Of a stretch of 64,000 nt of DNA, positions 27,002-34,566 are shown piece by piece. The notes under the pieces were generated by a model. That model was not told where the DNA came from. It saw only the letters and a list, made by a program, of their open reading frames with translations, and did no database searches. Origin of the DNA: Streptomyces sp. NBC_00154. Lineage in GTDB: Bacteria; Actinomycetota; Actinomycetes; Streptomycetales; Streptomycetaceae. Location: assembly GCF_026342835.1 (NCBI RefSeq), contig NZ_JAPEMI010000003.1, positions 124,001 through 188,000 of the forward strand, given 5' to 3'. The translations under genes were made by a program, and so were the position numbers. The stretch's first letter is position 1; the number at the start of each line of letters is the position of its first letter.

Positions 27002-27424
27002 GTGGACCGCTATCACCTGACCCTGACGATCGGAGCCCGCACCATCATGCGCGGCTGGTGGTCCGACGAGGCGACGGCCGAGCGGAAATACACGCGCTGG
27101 ATAGGCGAGCGCGGCGCCGGCGCCGACGCCCGGATCACGCTCACTGAGCGAGCAGAACGGCGGGCGCGTGCTGCAGTCCTGGCCACCCGAGAACGGCTGA
27201 TACTTCCGGCCGGTCGTCCGACCGGCCCGCTACCGTTGAACCGTCCTTATCCCGCTTGCTGGCTGCTTGCTGCGACTCGGACCTGCCCCGCCCGTTCAGC
27301 GCCGGCGGGGCTTCGCACTGGCCGCGCTAGTCGTTCTCGGACTGGACACGCCTGCGCCGCCGCAGCGGTGCTGTCACCCACATCGTCAGTCCGACAAGGG
27401 AGCAGAGCACCGCCCCTACGATGA
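27002..27424 (+). CDS. Small phage/plasmid-type hypothetical protein, C-terminus probably frameshifted
   Basis: GTG 27002 opens VDRYHLTLTIGARTIMRGWW, followed by SDEATAERKYTRWIGERG and ARITLTERAERRARAAVLAT. This looks like a compact domain of about 65 residues. After nt 27186 the sequence loses coding character; the neighbouring frame reads PENG and stops at about 27210, so an indel probably replaced the natural short tail. The family is unknown to me. Confidence 0.45.
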   Translation: MDRYHLTLTIGARTIMRGWWSDEATAERKYTRWIGERGAGADARITLTERAERRARAAVLATRERLILPAGRPTGPLPLNRPYPACWLLAATRTCPARSAPAGLRTGRASRSRTGHACAAAAVLSPTSSVRQGSRAPPLR

Positions 27425-27491
27425 TGGTAGGGACGGCCGCCATGAGGAAATGGGTAAGCAGCAGCTCTACCCACGTCGGCTCCTCGCCCAT
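27327..27491 (-). CDS. Small single-pass membrane protein
   Basis: A 54-aa ORF from ATG 27491 (MGEEPTWVELLLTHFLMAAV) with one strong transmembrane segment of about 25 residues (PTIIVGAVLCSLVGLTMWV) and a basic C-terminal tail (RRRRRV), so the C-terminus is probably cytoplasmic. A longer form from 27521 is possible. No family is recognised. Confidence 0.45.
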   Translation of the reverse strand: MGEEPTWVELLLTHFLMAAVPTIIVGAVLCSLVGLTMWVTAPLRRRRRVQSEND

Positions 27492-27649
27492 CGTGCTCCC
27501 ACCCTGTGCCAAAAACGCCACGACGCCAACGGGCAGCGATCAGTTCCGGATGCGCGCGTCGGATACACGGGCGACGCCAGATACATGTTCCGCCGCCAGT
27601 CATCCTGCCGACCAATACCGGGCGCAGCGGAACGGTGATCCAAACGAAG

Positions 27650-28097
27650 CGCCCTGAACGTCACTACTGGTGAAGTGCTCGGCGAGTGCAGGCCGACCCG
27701 GAACGGCAAGGATTTCCTGGCCTTCTTGAAGAAGGCGGTGAAACCGCACGCCGGGAAGGACATCCATGTCGTCCTGGACAACCTCTCGACGCACACCACC
27801 CCGGAGGTCAAGGAGTGGCTGGTCAAGAACCCGCACGTCCACTTCCATTTCACTCCCGTCGGCTCCTCGTGGCTGAACCAGATCGAGATCTGGTTCGGAA
27901 TCCTGACCCGGCAGTCCATCCGCCGCGGCACGTTCTCCAGCGTCAACGTCCTGATCAAACAGATCCGCGACTACATCAACTCCTGGAACACGACAGCGAA
28001 ACCGTTCACTTGGACCGCGACCGCCGGCGAGGTCCTCGCGAAGGTCCGACTCGTCGCGACCAACGTGAAGAAACTCGTTAATAACAACTCGAACTGA
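27650..28097 (+). pseudogene. IS630-family transposase, C-terminal fragment
   Basis: The frame reads ALNVTTGEVLGECRPTRNGK, then DIHVVLDNLSTHTTPEVKEW (DNLxTH, second catalytic Asp) and SSWLNQIEIWFGILTRQSIR (SWLNQIE, catalytic Glu), to a stop at 28097. The N-terminal half with the HTH and first Asp is missing. It is not the same element as the IS630 beginning at 28122. Confidence 0.75.
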
Positions 28098-28653
28098 CAT
28101 GAACAGGATCACGAAACACTAGTAGCGTGTCGCCGCTTAGTTATGGTGCACCTGACTGGGAGGTTGGTGTCTGGCAGATTCCTTCCCCTTTGCCAGATAG
28201 GACTGTTGTTGTGGGTTCGCAGAAGAAGCGGCCGGTCAGGTTGACCGCGCAGGATCGTGAGGAGCTGGTCCGAGTGACCACGACGGGTGTTCGTGGGGCC
28301 TCGATGATCATGCGTGCGCGGGTGCTGCTTGCGCTGGACAGCTCGGTGGGTGAGGTGGACACCAAGGAGGCGATCGCGGTCCGACTCGGCGTCTCCGGTG
28401 AGACGTTGCGGCTGGTCGCCAAGCGTTTCGCCGAGACCGGTGGCGATGTTCACGCCACGATCGCGCGGAAGAAGCGCGACCTCCCACCGGTGCCCTCGCC
28501 GGTGACCGGCGAGGTCGAAGCCCGGCTGATCGCGATGGCGTGCTCACAGCCACCCCAGGGCTATACCCGGTGGTCGCTGCGGCTGCTGGAGAAGCACGTC
28601 GCGCTGGTCGAGGACATCCCCGATCTGGACCACTCCACCATCGGGCGGGTCCT

Positions 28654-28660
28654 AAAAAAA
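28654..28660 (+). promoter_or_regulatory. Slippery heptamer A_AAA_AAA for -1 ribosomal frameshifting
   Basis: In the phase of the upstream frame the codons are CTA AAA AAA CGC, the X_XXY_YYZ pattern known to drive -1 frameshifting in bacteria (for example dnaX and several IS families). The overlap is short: the zero-frame stop is 19 nt downstream. A run of seven A is very rare in this GC-rich window. Confidence 0.7.
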
Positions 28661-29103
28661 CGCAACTGCGTCCTCATCTGAGAAAGTGCTGGACCATCCC
28701 ACCGCGAGCGAACGCGGAGTTCGCGGCCCGGATGGAAGACGTGCTGGCCATCTATGCCCGGCCCTACGATCCGGCACGTCCCGTGGTGTGCATGGACGAG
28801 AAGCCCTACCAGCTCCTCGACCATGCCCGCGACCCGCTCCCGGCCCGCCCTGGTCGCGATGCCTGCCAGGACAGCGAGTACATCCGCTGCGGCACATGCT
28901 CGATCTTCGTGTGGGTCGAACCCCTGCGCGGGTGGCGTCGAGTCCAGGCGCTGTCCCAGCGGACCCGGATCGACTGGGCCGGCCAGGTCAAGCAGCTGCT
29001 GAGCGTGCATTACCCCGACGTCGAATCCGTGGTGCTGGTGATGGACAACCTCAACACCCACGGCATCGCCTCACTGTGAACCGCCCCGGGTTCGGTAGAG
29101 AGC

Positions 29104-30033
29104 TCAGATTGTGGTTGTGACCTGGGGTTTCGTGGCGGTCAGGTAGTAGTTGGTCTCGTACTCGACGGGCGGGATGTGCCCTATTTCACCGTGGAGCCGG
29201 CGGTGGCAGTACCAGTCGATCCACTCGGCGGTGGCGAGTTCGACCTGGGAGAGCGTCTTCCATGGACGACCGGGCCTGATCAGCTCGGTTTTGTAGAGCC
29301 CGATCGCGGACTCCATCAGGGCGTTGTCGTACGCATCTCCGACCGATCCGATGCTCGCCGCGAGGCCGGCGGCGTGAAGGTGCTCGGCAAGCTTGAAGCT
29401 CGTGTATTGCGAGCCGGCATCCGAGTGATGTATCAACTCGCCTTTTGTGTAGGGGATTTGGTCGCGGTCGCGTTGCCAAAGGGCCATCTCCAGGGCGTCC
29501 AGGACGAGCTGGGTCTCCTTGGTGGTGGCGACCGACCAGCCGACGATGCGGCGGGAGAAGGTGTCGACGACGAACGCGATGTAGACGACGCCGGACCAGG
29601 TCTTGACGTGCGTGAAGTCGGCGACCCAGCAGCGGTTCGGTGCGGCGGCGACGAAGTTCCGGTCCACCAGGTCCGGGGCCCGCTCGACTTGCCCGCCGGG
29701 GACCGTGGTGATCACCCGCTTGCCGCGGACCACGCCGGTGATGCCGAGTTCGCGCATGAGGCGTTCGACGGTGCAGCGGGCCACCTCGTGGCCTTGCCGG
29801 TTCAGCTCGCGCCAGATCTTTCTGGCCCCGTAGACGCGGTAGTTGGTGGCGAACACCTCGCGGATGACCGGCTTGAGTTCCTCGTCGCGCAGACTGCGGG
29901 CCGAGGGCTCGGCCAGGCGTTTGTTATGGGCGTAATAGGTGGAGGGGGCGATCTTGCAGTCGTGCTCGGTGAGCGTCCTGCAGATCGGCTCGACGCCGCC
30001 GAAGCGGGCCCGGTGCTCGTCGATGAACGCTAC
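29104..30033 (-). CDS. IS3-family transposase OrfB (rve/DDE integrase domain)
   Basis: The complete orfB frame enters by -1 shift from orfA near 30035. It has an HTH_21 region, then the rve core: NRCWVADFTHVKTWSGVVYI (first D), IHHSDAGSQYTSFKLAEHL (second D) and DNALMESAIGLYKTELIRPG (E), ending PPVEYETNYYL. An independent ATG start exists at 29856. It is identical to the reconstructed copy-1 protein. Confidence 0.93.
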   Translation of the reverse strand, partial: VAFIDEHRARFGGVEPICRTLTEHDCKIAPSTYYAHNKRLAEPSARSLRDEELKPVIREVFATNYRVYGARKIWRELNRQGHEVARCTVERLMRELGITGVVRGKRVITTVPGGQVERAPDLVDRNFVAAAPNRCWVADFTHVKTWSGVVYIAFVVDTFSRRIVGWSVATTKETQLVLDALEMALWQRDRDQIPYTKGELIHHSDAGSQYTSFKLAEHLHAAGLAASIGSVGDAYDNALMESAIGLYKTELIRPGRPWKTLSQVELATAEWIDWYCHRRLHGEIGHIPPVEYETNYYLTATKPQVTTTI

Positions 30034-30356
30034 GAGCGTGTGAGTGGCCGGTCGAGCTCGGCCGCGAAGAAACTCGCCGCGGCCTTCAGGATCTCGTTCG
30101 CCCGCTTGAGTTCGGCGTTCTCCTTCTTCAACGCCTTGAGCTGGGCGGACTCCTCCGAAGTCGTCCCCGGGCGCTGGCCCGCGTCGATCTCGTGCTGCTT
30201 CAGCCAGTTCCGCAGCGTCTCACGGGAACCGATGCCGAGCCTCTCGGCAACCGCCTGGAGAGCAGCCGTCTCGGTCGGATAGCCGTCGCGCACCTCGGCG
30301 ACCATGCGCACCGCACGACGGCGGAGCTCAAGCGGGTAACGGGAAGGTCGTGCCAT
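30030..30356 (-). CDS. IS3-family transposase OrfA (copy 2)
   Basis: A 108-aa HTH plus coiled-coil subunit with the same sequence as the copy at 6268-6594 (MARPSRYPLELRRRAVRMVA). It overlaps orfB by a few bases in the -1 frame. Identity between the copies implies recent transposition. Confidence 0.93.
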   Translation of the reverse strand: MARPSRYPLELRRRAVRMVAEVRDGYPTETAALQAVAERLGIGSRETLRNWLKQHEIDAGQRPGTTSEESAQLKALKKENAELKRANEILKAAASFFAAELDRPLTRS

Positions 30357-30766
30357 GACTCGATCCTTTCACGAAATCGAGTCTCCATCGAACCCGGGGC
30401 GGTTCACTGTACGAGGCATTCGAACCAGAAGAAGCATTCGCCCTGGCCCAGCGCCTCGAGATCCATCACACGCCCAAACACGGGTCATGGCTCAACATCG
30501 CCGAGATCGAACTCTCCGCGCTGACCCGGCAATGCCTCGACCGCCGGATCGGTGACCTCGACAACCTCAACACCGAACTCTCGGCCTGGCAGAACGCCAC
30601 CAACACCGACCAACGTCAGGTCGACTGGCAGTTCACCACCCACGACGCACGCATCAAACTGCGCCACCTCTATCCCAAAAATTAGCCGCGACGGTCTACT
30701 AGGTCGAAACGGCCTTGGATTAGGGCGTCGTCAAATTCGCGAACCCAGGCCGCCTTGACACCGACC

Positions 30767-31577
30767 TCATCCAACGGGCCAGCTTTCCAATCGGCGAACG
30801 TGGTGTCGGGAGGCGACGACACGCAGTTCCTCTGTTACGGCCCGGATGCCCAAGGTCATGAGAGGGTGCACGGCGCTTACCTCGCGCCCGCCATCCCACA
30901 TACCTAGCGCTGGCGTACGGAAGGGAACCACGGATATCCCTCGGGCCGCGAACGGGGCTACCTCGAGGTAGCGCGTGCCGCCGGTGCCGCAGAGGTATCC
31001 ACGTGCCCCGGCGGCCGCCGCGAGGTCGGCGAGTCGCTGTGACCGCTCCAAACGGGCCGGCTGCCGGCTGCCGGCTGCTGGCTGCTGGCTGCTGGCTGCT
31101 GGCTGCTGGCTGCTGGCTGCTGTACAGGATCCGGCCTTCCCACCCCACCAGGTTGAGGAGCATTCGCGTGGACGCCTCGGCCACATCGGCGGTCTTGTCC
31201 GACTGCCGGAACTGGACCAGCGCGGAGTCCGGCTCATGCCTGAGAACCGGCCATTCAGGGCAGCTGCCGTATTGCTGCGCGAGCATGTGCATCACTCGTC
31301 GACGTGACCGTTCCGGGTCAACCAGCACGGCGTCCCGGATGACGGTCGACCGGCCATGAGGGAGGTGAGTAGGGATCGAGAGCCATTGGTGCCGGTCTGG
31401 GTGGGACGTGCTGGCCAGCCGGGCACGGTGCTGGTAGTCGCGGCGGGTGAACTGGACGTCGTCGAGCACGATCCAGCAGTCCGCCGCGAACAGCTTGGCC
31501 AGGGTGCTCAGCCGAGGCAGGAAGTTGGGCTGGTGTACCGCGCACAGCCCCCTTGGCGGGGGAACGTCATGAGGCAA
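30767..31577 (-). pseudogene. WbqC-family protein, out of frame through a heptanucleotide repeat (candidate phase-variable gene)
   Basis: The N-terminal frame reads LCAVHQPNFLPRLSTLAKLF, DDVQFTRRDYQHRARL and STRMLLNLVGWEGRILYSS (WbqC family, glycan or natural-product assembly proteins). It then enters nine 7-bp repeats (31058-31120). The conserved C-terminus (SQRLADLAAAAGARGYLCGT, RYLEVAPFAARGISVVPFRT) is in another frame. With eight or eleven repeat copies the two frames join; with nine the protein is truncated. The start is unclear: TTG at about 31577 overlaps the end of the ydcF-like gene, and an ATG at 31570 is in a different frame. Confidence 0.75.
31058..31120. repeat. Nine tandem heptamers (CGGCTGC x3, TGGCTGC x6) inside the WbqC gene
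   Basis: Three copies of CGGCTGC (31058-31078) are followed by six of TGGCTGC (31079-31120), without any interruption. The unit length is not a multiple of three, so each gain or loss of a copy shifts the reading frame of the gene. On the coding strand the repeat encodes Gln-Gln-Pro-Ala-Ala-Ser-Ser. Confidence 0.95.
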
Positions 31578-32235
31578 TGAGCCGGCTGGTGAATCCGGCG
31601 CGGATGAGAGACTCGTACGCGGCATGTACGTCCTCCGGGACATGCTGCTCGATGGCGAACCCGAGCTTCGGGTACTCGATGACGCGCTGGAGGTCGCCGA
31701 CGAGCATGTCAATGACGAGCTTCTCGTCGCCGATGCTCTTGAGATAGTCGTCGAACTCCATAGGCTCCGAGGCGCAGGTCACCTCGACCTCGGGCCAGAG
31801 CTTGCGGGCGGTGGCGAAGGAGCGGCGCTCCATGTACGGCTTGGCGACGAGGAGCACCGTCTTCGGCGTGATGCCAGCAGATGCGAGAGCCTCGCGGGAC
31901 AGGGTGATGTTCTGGCCTGTGTTGCCAGCGTTCGGCTCCACGAGGATCGCGCTGTCCGGCACTCCGAGGGCGAGGGCGTGCTCGCGGAAGTGCACGGCTT
32001 CCCCGCGGGGGAACACCTTGGCGGTGGTGGGGCTGTTGCCGCCGGTGAACACGAGCGTGGGGAACAGGCCGGCGCGGTACAACTCGGCACTGAAGGCGGC
32101 CACGCCGAGGTCGTGGCTGCCGAGTCCGATCGCGGCGTCGACGGGGCGCACGTCGTGATGCATTTGGTGGAAGTCCCAGACCAGCTTGGCGTTGCTGATC
32201 TGCTCCTCGGTGATCGCCGGCTGGTTGTCGGTCAC
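31567..32235 (-). CDS. YdcF/SanA-like (DUF218) protein
   Basis: A 222-aa cytoplasmic protein with the DUF218 fold: VDAAIGLGSHDLGVAAFSAE, PTLVFTGGNSPTTAKVFPRG, ILVEPNAGNTGQNITLSREA and KTVLLVAKPYMERRSFATA. Family members have been linked to envelope integrity in enterobacteria, but cytoplasmic YdcF has no firmly assigned substrate. It ends in an overlap with the WbqC gene (TCATGA), so the two are probably translationally coupled. It lies 15 nt after the TPR regulator frame. Confidence 0.9.
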   Translation of the reverse strand: MTDNQPAITEEQISNAKLVWDFHQMHHDVRPVDAAIGLGSHDLGVAAFSAELYRAGLFPTLVFTGGNSPTTAKVFPRGEAVHFREHALALGVPDSAILVEPNAGNTGQNITLSREALASAGITPKTVLLVAKPYMERRSFATARKLWPEVEVTCASEPMEFDDYLKSIGDEKLVIDMLVGDLQRVIEYPKLGFAIEQHVPEDVHAAYESLIRAGFTSRLIAS

Positions 32236-32250
32236 TCGCTATCTCCCTGG

Positions 32251-33357
32251 TCACCGTCGTGTGGGGCGGGCTGCCCCATGGGCCGTCCTCCGGATGTCTG
32301 TGATGCTGCGGAGCTGGTGGCTCAGCCCGTACTGGGCCGCCTCCCTGGCAGCATCGTCGAGGACATGTAGCCCATCATCCAGGGTGGCGGAATCGGAGAG
32401 CAGGATGTGGCCATACGCGGTGTCCAGGCGTACCCGCTGCATGGGCGATTCCGTGACCCCCGTACTGCGGGAAAGGTCGATGAGGCGAAGGGCGGCATCA
32501 AGGTTCCCGGAACCGCGGTGAGCGAGGCCCAGCTTCTGTTGCGCGACCGACTAGTCCTCCTGCTCGGAGAGGTCCTCGAAGGCACGGACCGCTGTTTCCA
32601 TCACGCTGACCGCATAGTCGTGATTGCCATCCTTGCTCAGGGCGGTGCCCACCCATAGACGGGCACGGGCCCGGTCACGAGGGGACAGTCGGTCGTCGGC
32701 AGCCAGATCTTCGTACTGACGCGCCGCTGTCTCAAGTTCGCCGACCATCTCCGTGACGACGGCGAGGGAGAGATCGAGCTGAGCTACGCGCCGCGGAACT
32801 TCCAACTGCGTATAGAGCGAGCGAGCGTTGACATAGGAGCGCTGTGCCGAGGGAGGGCCGATGACGGCCCCTTGGTCTCGCATCAAATCTCCCTGTAACG
32901 CGGTGGATCTCGCCAGCAGGGACAAGCCCCGTTCATCCAGTTCCGAGGCTTGGTAGCGAGAAGTCCAACGGTGCAGCAGAGACTCTGCGAAGGGGAAGTT
33001 CTGACGAGAGACGGCCACGACTGCGCGTTCGATGTCGTCGGCCCAGGTCTCGTAGTCCCAGGCTCGCGGGCGGGGAATGGTGACGCGCCCGGCCGCTTCC
33101 AAGGAGTTGCCACCCTCGGCGGGTTTGACGAGCTCTGTCTCGAAACGCACGTGAGTCGCCGCGTTGGCCTGGGCGAGCGCTGTGTCCAGGATGGCCTGGC
33201 TCTCCGTGTTGGGCCGCCTCTTGGCCAGGAACTTCTCCCAGTTGCTGACGGTGTTGACCGAGACGCCCAGTTTTTCGGCGAAGGCGCGCACGCTCAGGCG
33301 GAGAGCCTTCCGAAGCGCAAGCGCCTCCAGGCCGGTCCATTCATGAACGGTTGCCAC
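32251..33357 (-). pseudogene. XRE-type HTH/TPR regulator with an internal amber codon
   Basis: ATG 33357 opens MATVHEWTGLEALALRKALR; an HTH_3 domain (LSVRAFAEKLGVSVNTVSNW) is followed by TPR-like helices. An in-frame TAG (32551-32553) after FEDLSEQED is followed by 100 codons of the same frame with clear similarity in style (SVAQQKLGLAHRGSGNLDAA, VRLDTAYGHILLSDSATLDD), so TAG most likely replaced a Trp TGG. As read conventionally the product is 268 aa and lacks the last TPRs. It probably regulates the YdcF/WbqC genes downstream. Confidence 0.8.
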
Positions 33358-33505
33358 GTGCCACTCCTTTCCGTCGCCATCGAAGCACGCTGTGTCGCGC
33401 CAGGTGGACGGAAGTGGGACAGAAGTGGGACGGCCGTGGATTCCCCGTCGGCCCGGCCGCCATCAGGCTCGAAGTGCCCCTCCGACGACGGCCCGATGGA
33501 CGGTC

Positions 33506-33901
33506 ATGATCATGGAACCCCTCACGGAACAGCGGAACGTCACCGGTCCGCTCGTGTTCGGGTTCCTGCGTCTGGTGCCTGTGTCGCGCGCTCGGCAGCT
33601 GGCCCTGACGACAGCGATCACCGAGTACTGCCGTCGTCACGAGCTGACGCTGGCCGGCGTCTACATGGAGCGTTGTTCGTCCACGCCGTCCGCGTTCATG
33701 GGCATGCTCGATGCCCTCACTGCCACTCGGTCCTATGGGGTCGTACTTCCCACCCCGTCGCACCTCGGGCCCAAGGCCATAGCGGCTGAACGGCGCAGTC
33801 AGCTGACCGAAGCCGGCGCCCATCTGCTGCTGATTCGCGGTGCGCAGACGGCTCCACCAGGTGGAGCCTCGCCAACCCTCGCCGCCGGAGGCACCGAGTG
33901 A
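33506..33901 (+). CDS. Resolvase N-terminal-like small protein
   Basis: A 131-aa ORF with ATG at 33506 or 33512 (MEPLTEQRNVTGPLVFGFLR). The order of elements (GFLRLV at the front, ALTTAITEYCRRHELTLAGV, then GVVLPTPSHLGPKAIAAERR and AGAHLLLIRG) resembles the catalytic-domain fold of serine recombinases, without a visible catalytic Ser in the usual YxRxS position. Streptomyces has many such small non-catalytic homologues near regulators. It is divergent from the XRE/TPR gene. Confidence 0.65.
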   Translation: MIMEPLTEQRNVTGPLVFGFLRLVPVSRARQLALTTAITEYCRRHELTLAGVYMERCSSTPSAFMGMLDALTATRSYGVVLPTPSHLGPKAIAAERRSQLTEAGAHLLLIRGAQTAPPGGASPTLAAGGTE

Positions 33902-34005
33902 TGGATGCCTGCCAGTACGGCCCTGCGCGACAGCTGTCGTTGGCACCAGCTCGGGCGGCTACGTCCCATCGTGTCGCCAGTCTCGGTTCCGGACGATGCC
34001 CCGAG

Positions 34006-34491
34006 TCAGCGTTCGGCGGCGTCCCTCCAGTAGTCCTTCAGCATCTCGCTGGGCCACGCGGGCTGGCTGATGGTGCCGCGCGGCAGGAACTCCTCGAAGA
34101 CCGCCACAAGGTCCACCACCAGGGTGCCGTCGTCGGCGTCCAGGTCGGTGACGTGCAGGTCCCGACCGTCAACGCGGAGCAGCCGTGGGAACGAGGTCGC
34201 GAGCCGGGCAGGGCGCCGGTGGTTGTGGTGCACGAAGGTGCCCGTCGCTGGCCACGCAGGGTTGTTTCGCGGGCTGCGGGCGTGGAGGGCGACGTCTTCT
34301 GGAGAGCCGAAGTTGAAGAACCAGGTGACCTGGAGGTGGGAGAACTCCTCGATCCCCTGCAGCGTCTCCTCCGGGTACTCCGGTCGCAGTCGGATGATCG
34401 ACTCCACACCGCCCTTGAAGTCGTCGAGCCGCCCCTTGTGGCCTCCGACCACGTCGGCGATCACCGGCACCTCGATGGACTTTGCGGACAC
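34006..34491 (-). CDS. trmO: TrmO/TsaA-family SAM-dependent methyltransferase
   Basis: A 161-aa protein from GTG 34491 (preceded by GGGGGAA): IEVPVIADVVGGHKGRLDDF, HLQVTWFFNFG, DVALHARSPRNNPAWPATGT and RDLHVTDLDADDGTLVVDLV. This is the beta-barrel TrmO-like fold that methylates the threonylcarbamoyl group of tRNA t6A37. The usual motif TRSPxRPNPIG is altered here (ARSPRNNPAWPATG), so the acceptor could differ from t6A. It stands alone near the cluster edge. Confidence 0.75.
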   Translation of the reverse strand: MSAKSIEVPVIADVVGGHKGRLDDFKGGVESIIRLRPEYPEETLQGIEEFSHLQVTWFFNFGSPEDVALHARSPRNNPAWPATGTFVHHNHRRPARLATSFPRLLRVDGRDLHVTDLDADDGTLVVDLVAVFEEFLPRGTISQPAWPSEMLKDYWRDAAER

Positions 34492-34566
34492 GGGTTCCCC
34501 CTTCTGCGCTCGCGGCACGGCAAGGCGGTCGACCACAGCATGCCCGCCTTCACCACCATGGCGCCG

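Larger units (their letters stand above)
29077..30406 (-). mobile_element. IS3-family element copy 2, intact, 1330 bp
   Basis: It has the same TGAACCGCCCCGGGTTCG inverted repeats as copy 1, in the opposite orientation, and is flanked by the 3-bp duplication CTG (29074-29076 and 30407-30409). It contains complete orfA and orfB. It is inserted in the IS630 transposase gene between the codons for Leu and Tyr of ASLYEAF. This copy could supply transposase for the disabled copy at 6218-9038. Confidence 0.95.
28211..30685 (+). pseudogene. IS630-family transposase with -1 frameshift site, split by IS3
   Basis: Frame 1 starts at GTG 28211 (VGSQKKRPVRLTAQDREELV) and stops at 28681. Just before the stop, A_AAA_AAA (28654-28660) allows a -1 shift into the frame reading TQLRPHLRKCWTIPPRANAE with VVCMDEKPYQLL (first Asp) and LVMDNLNTHGIASL (second Asp). 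The IS3 element cuts here; the gene resumes at 30410 (YEAFEPEEAFALAQRLEIHH, SWLNIAEIELSALT with the Glu) and ends at 30685. The join ASLYEAF is in frame after removing one CTG. Confidence 0.85.
28122..30699 (+). mobile_element. IS630-family element, interrupted by IS3 copy 2
   Basis: Imperfect terminal inverted repeats start GTAGCGTGTCGCCGCTTAG on the left and GTAGACCGTCGCGGCTAA on the right (reverse complement), with TA at each edge (28120-28121 and 30700-30701), the usual IS630 target. Removing the 1330-bp IS3 copy and one CTG leaves about 1245 bp, a normal IS630 length. The exact ends are tentative within a few bases. Confidence 0.7.

Noticed and set aside
28097..28122. The fragment at 27650-28097 and the IS630 element at 28122 being one element
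   Set aside because: Both contain the catalytic C-terminal motifs (DNLxTH and SWLN), so they are two different transposases, and the second has its own terminal repeats.
6218..30406. A 24-kb composite transposon bounded by the two IS3 copies
   Set aside because: Each copy has its own matching target duplication and restores a different host gene when removed, so they inserted independently; a composite would show one duplication at the outer ends only.
30767..31577. Programmed ribosomal frameshifting as the explanation for the split WbqC gene
   Set aside because: There is no slippery heptamer at the tract, and copy-number change of the 7-bp unit explains the frame relation directly.
34006..34491. 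TrmO as a member of the 36-57 kb pathway
   Set aside because: It is on the opposite strand beyond the divergent regulator, separately started, and a tRNA-modification family; nothing links it to the cluster except proximity.
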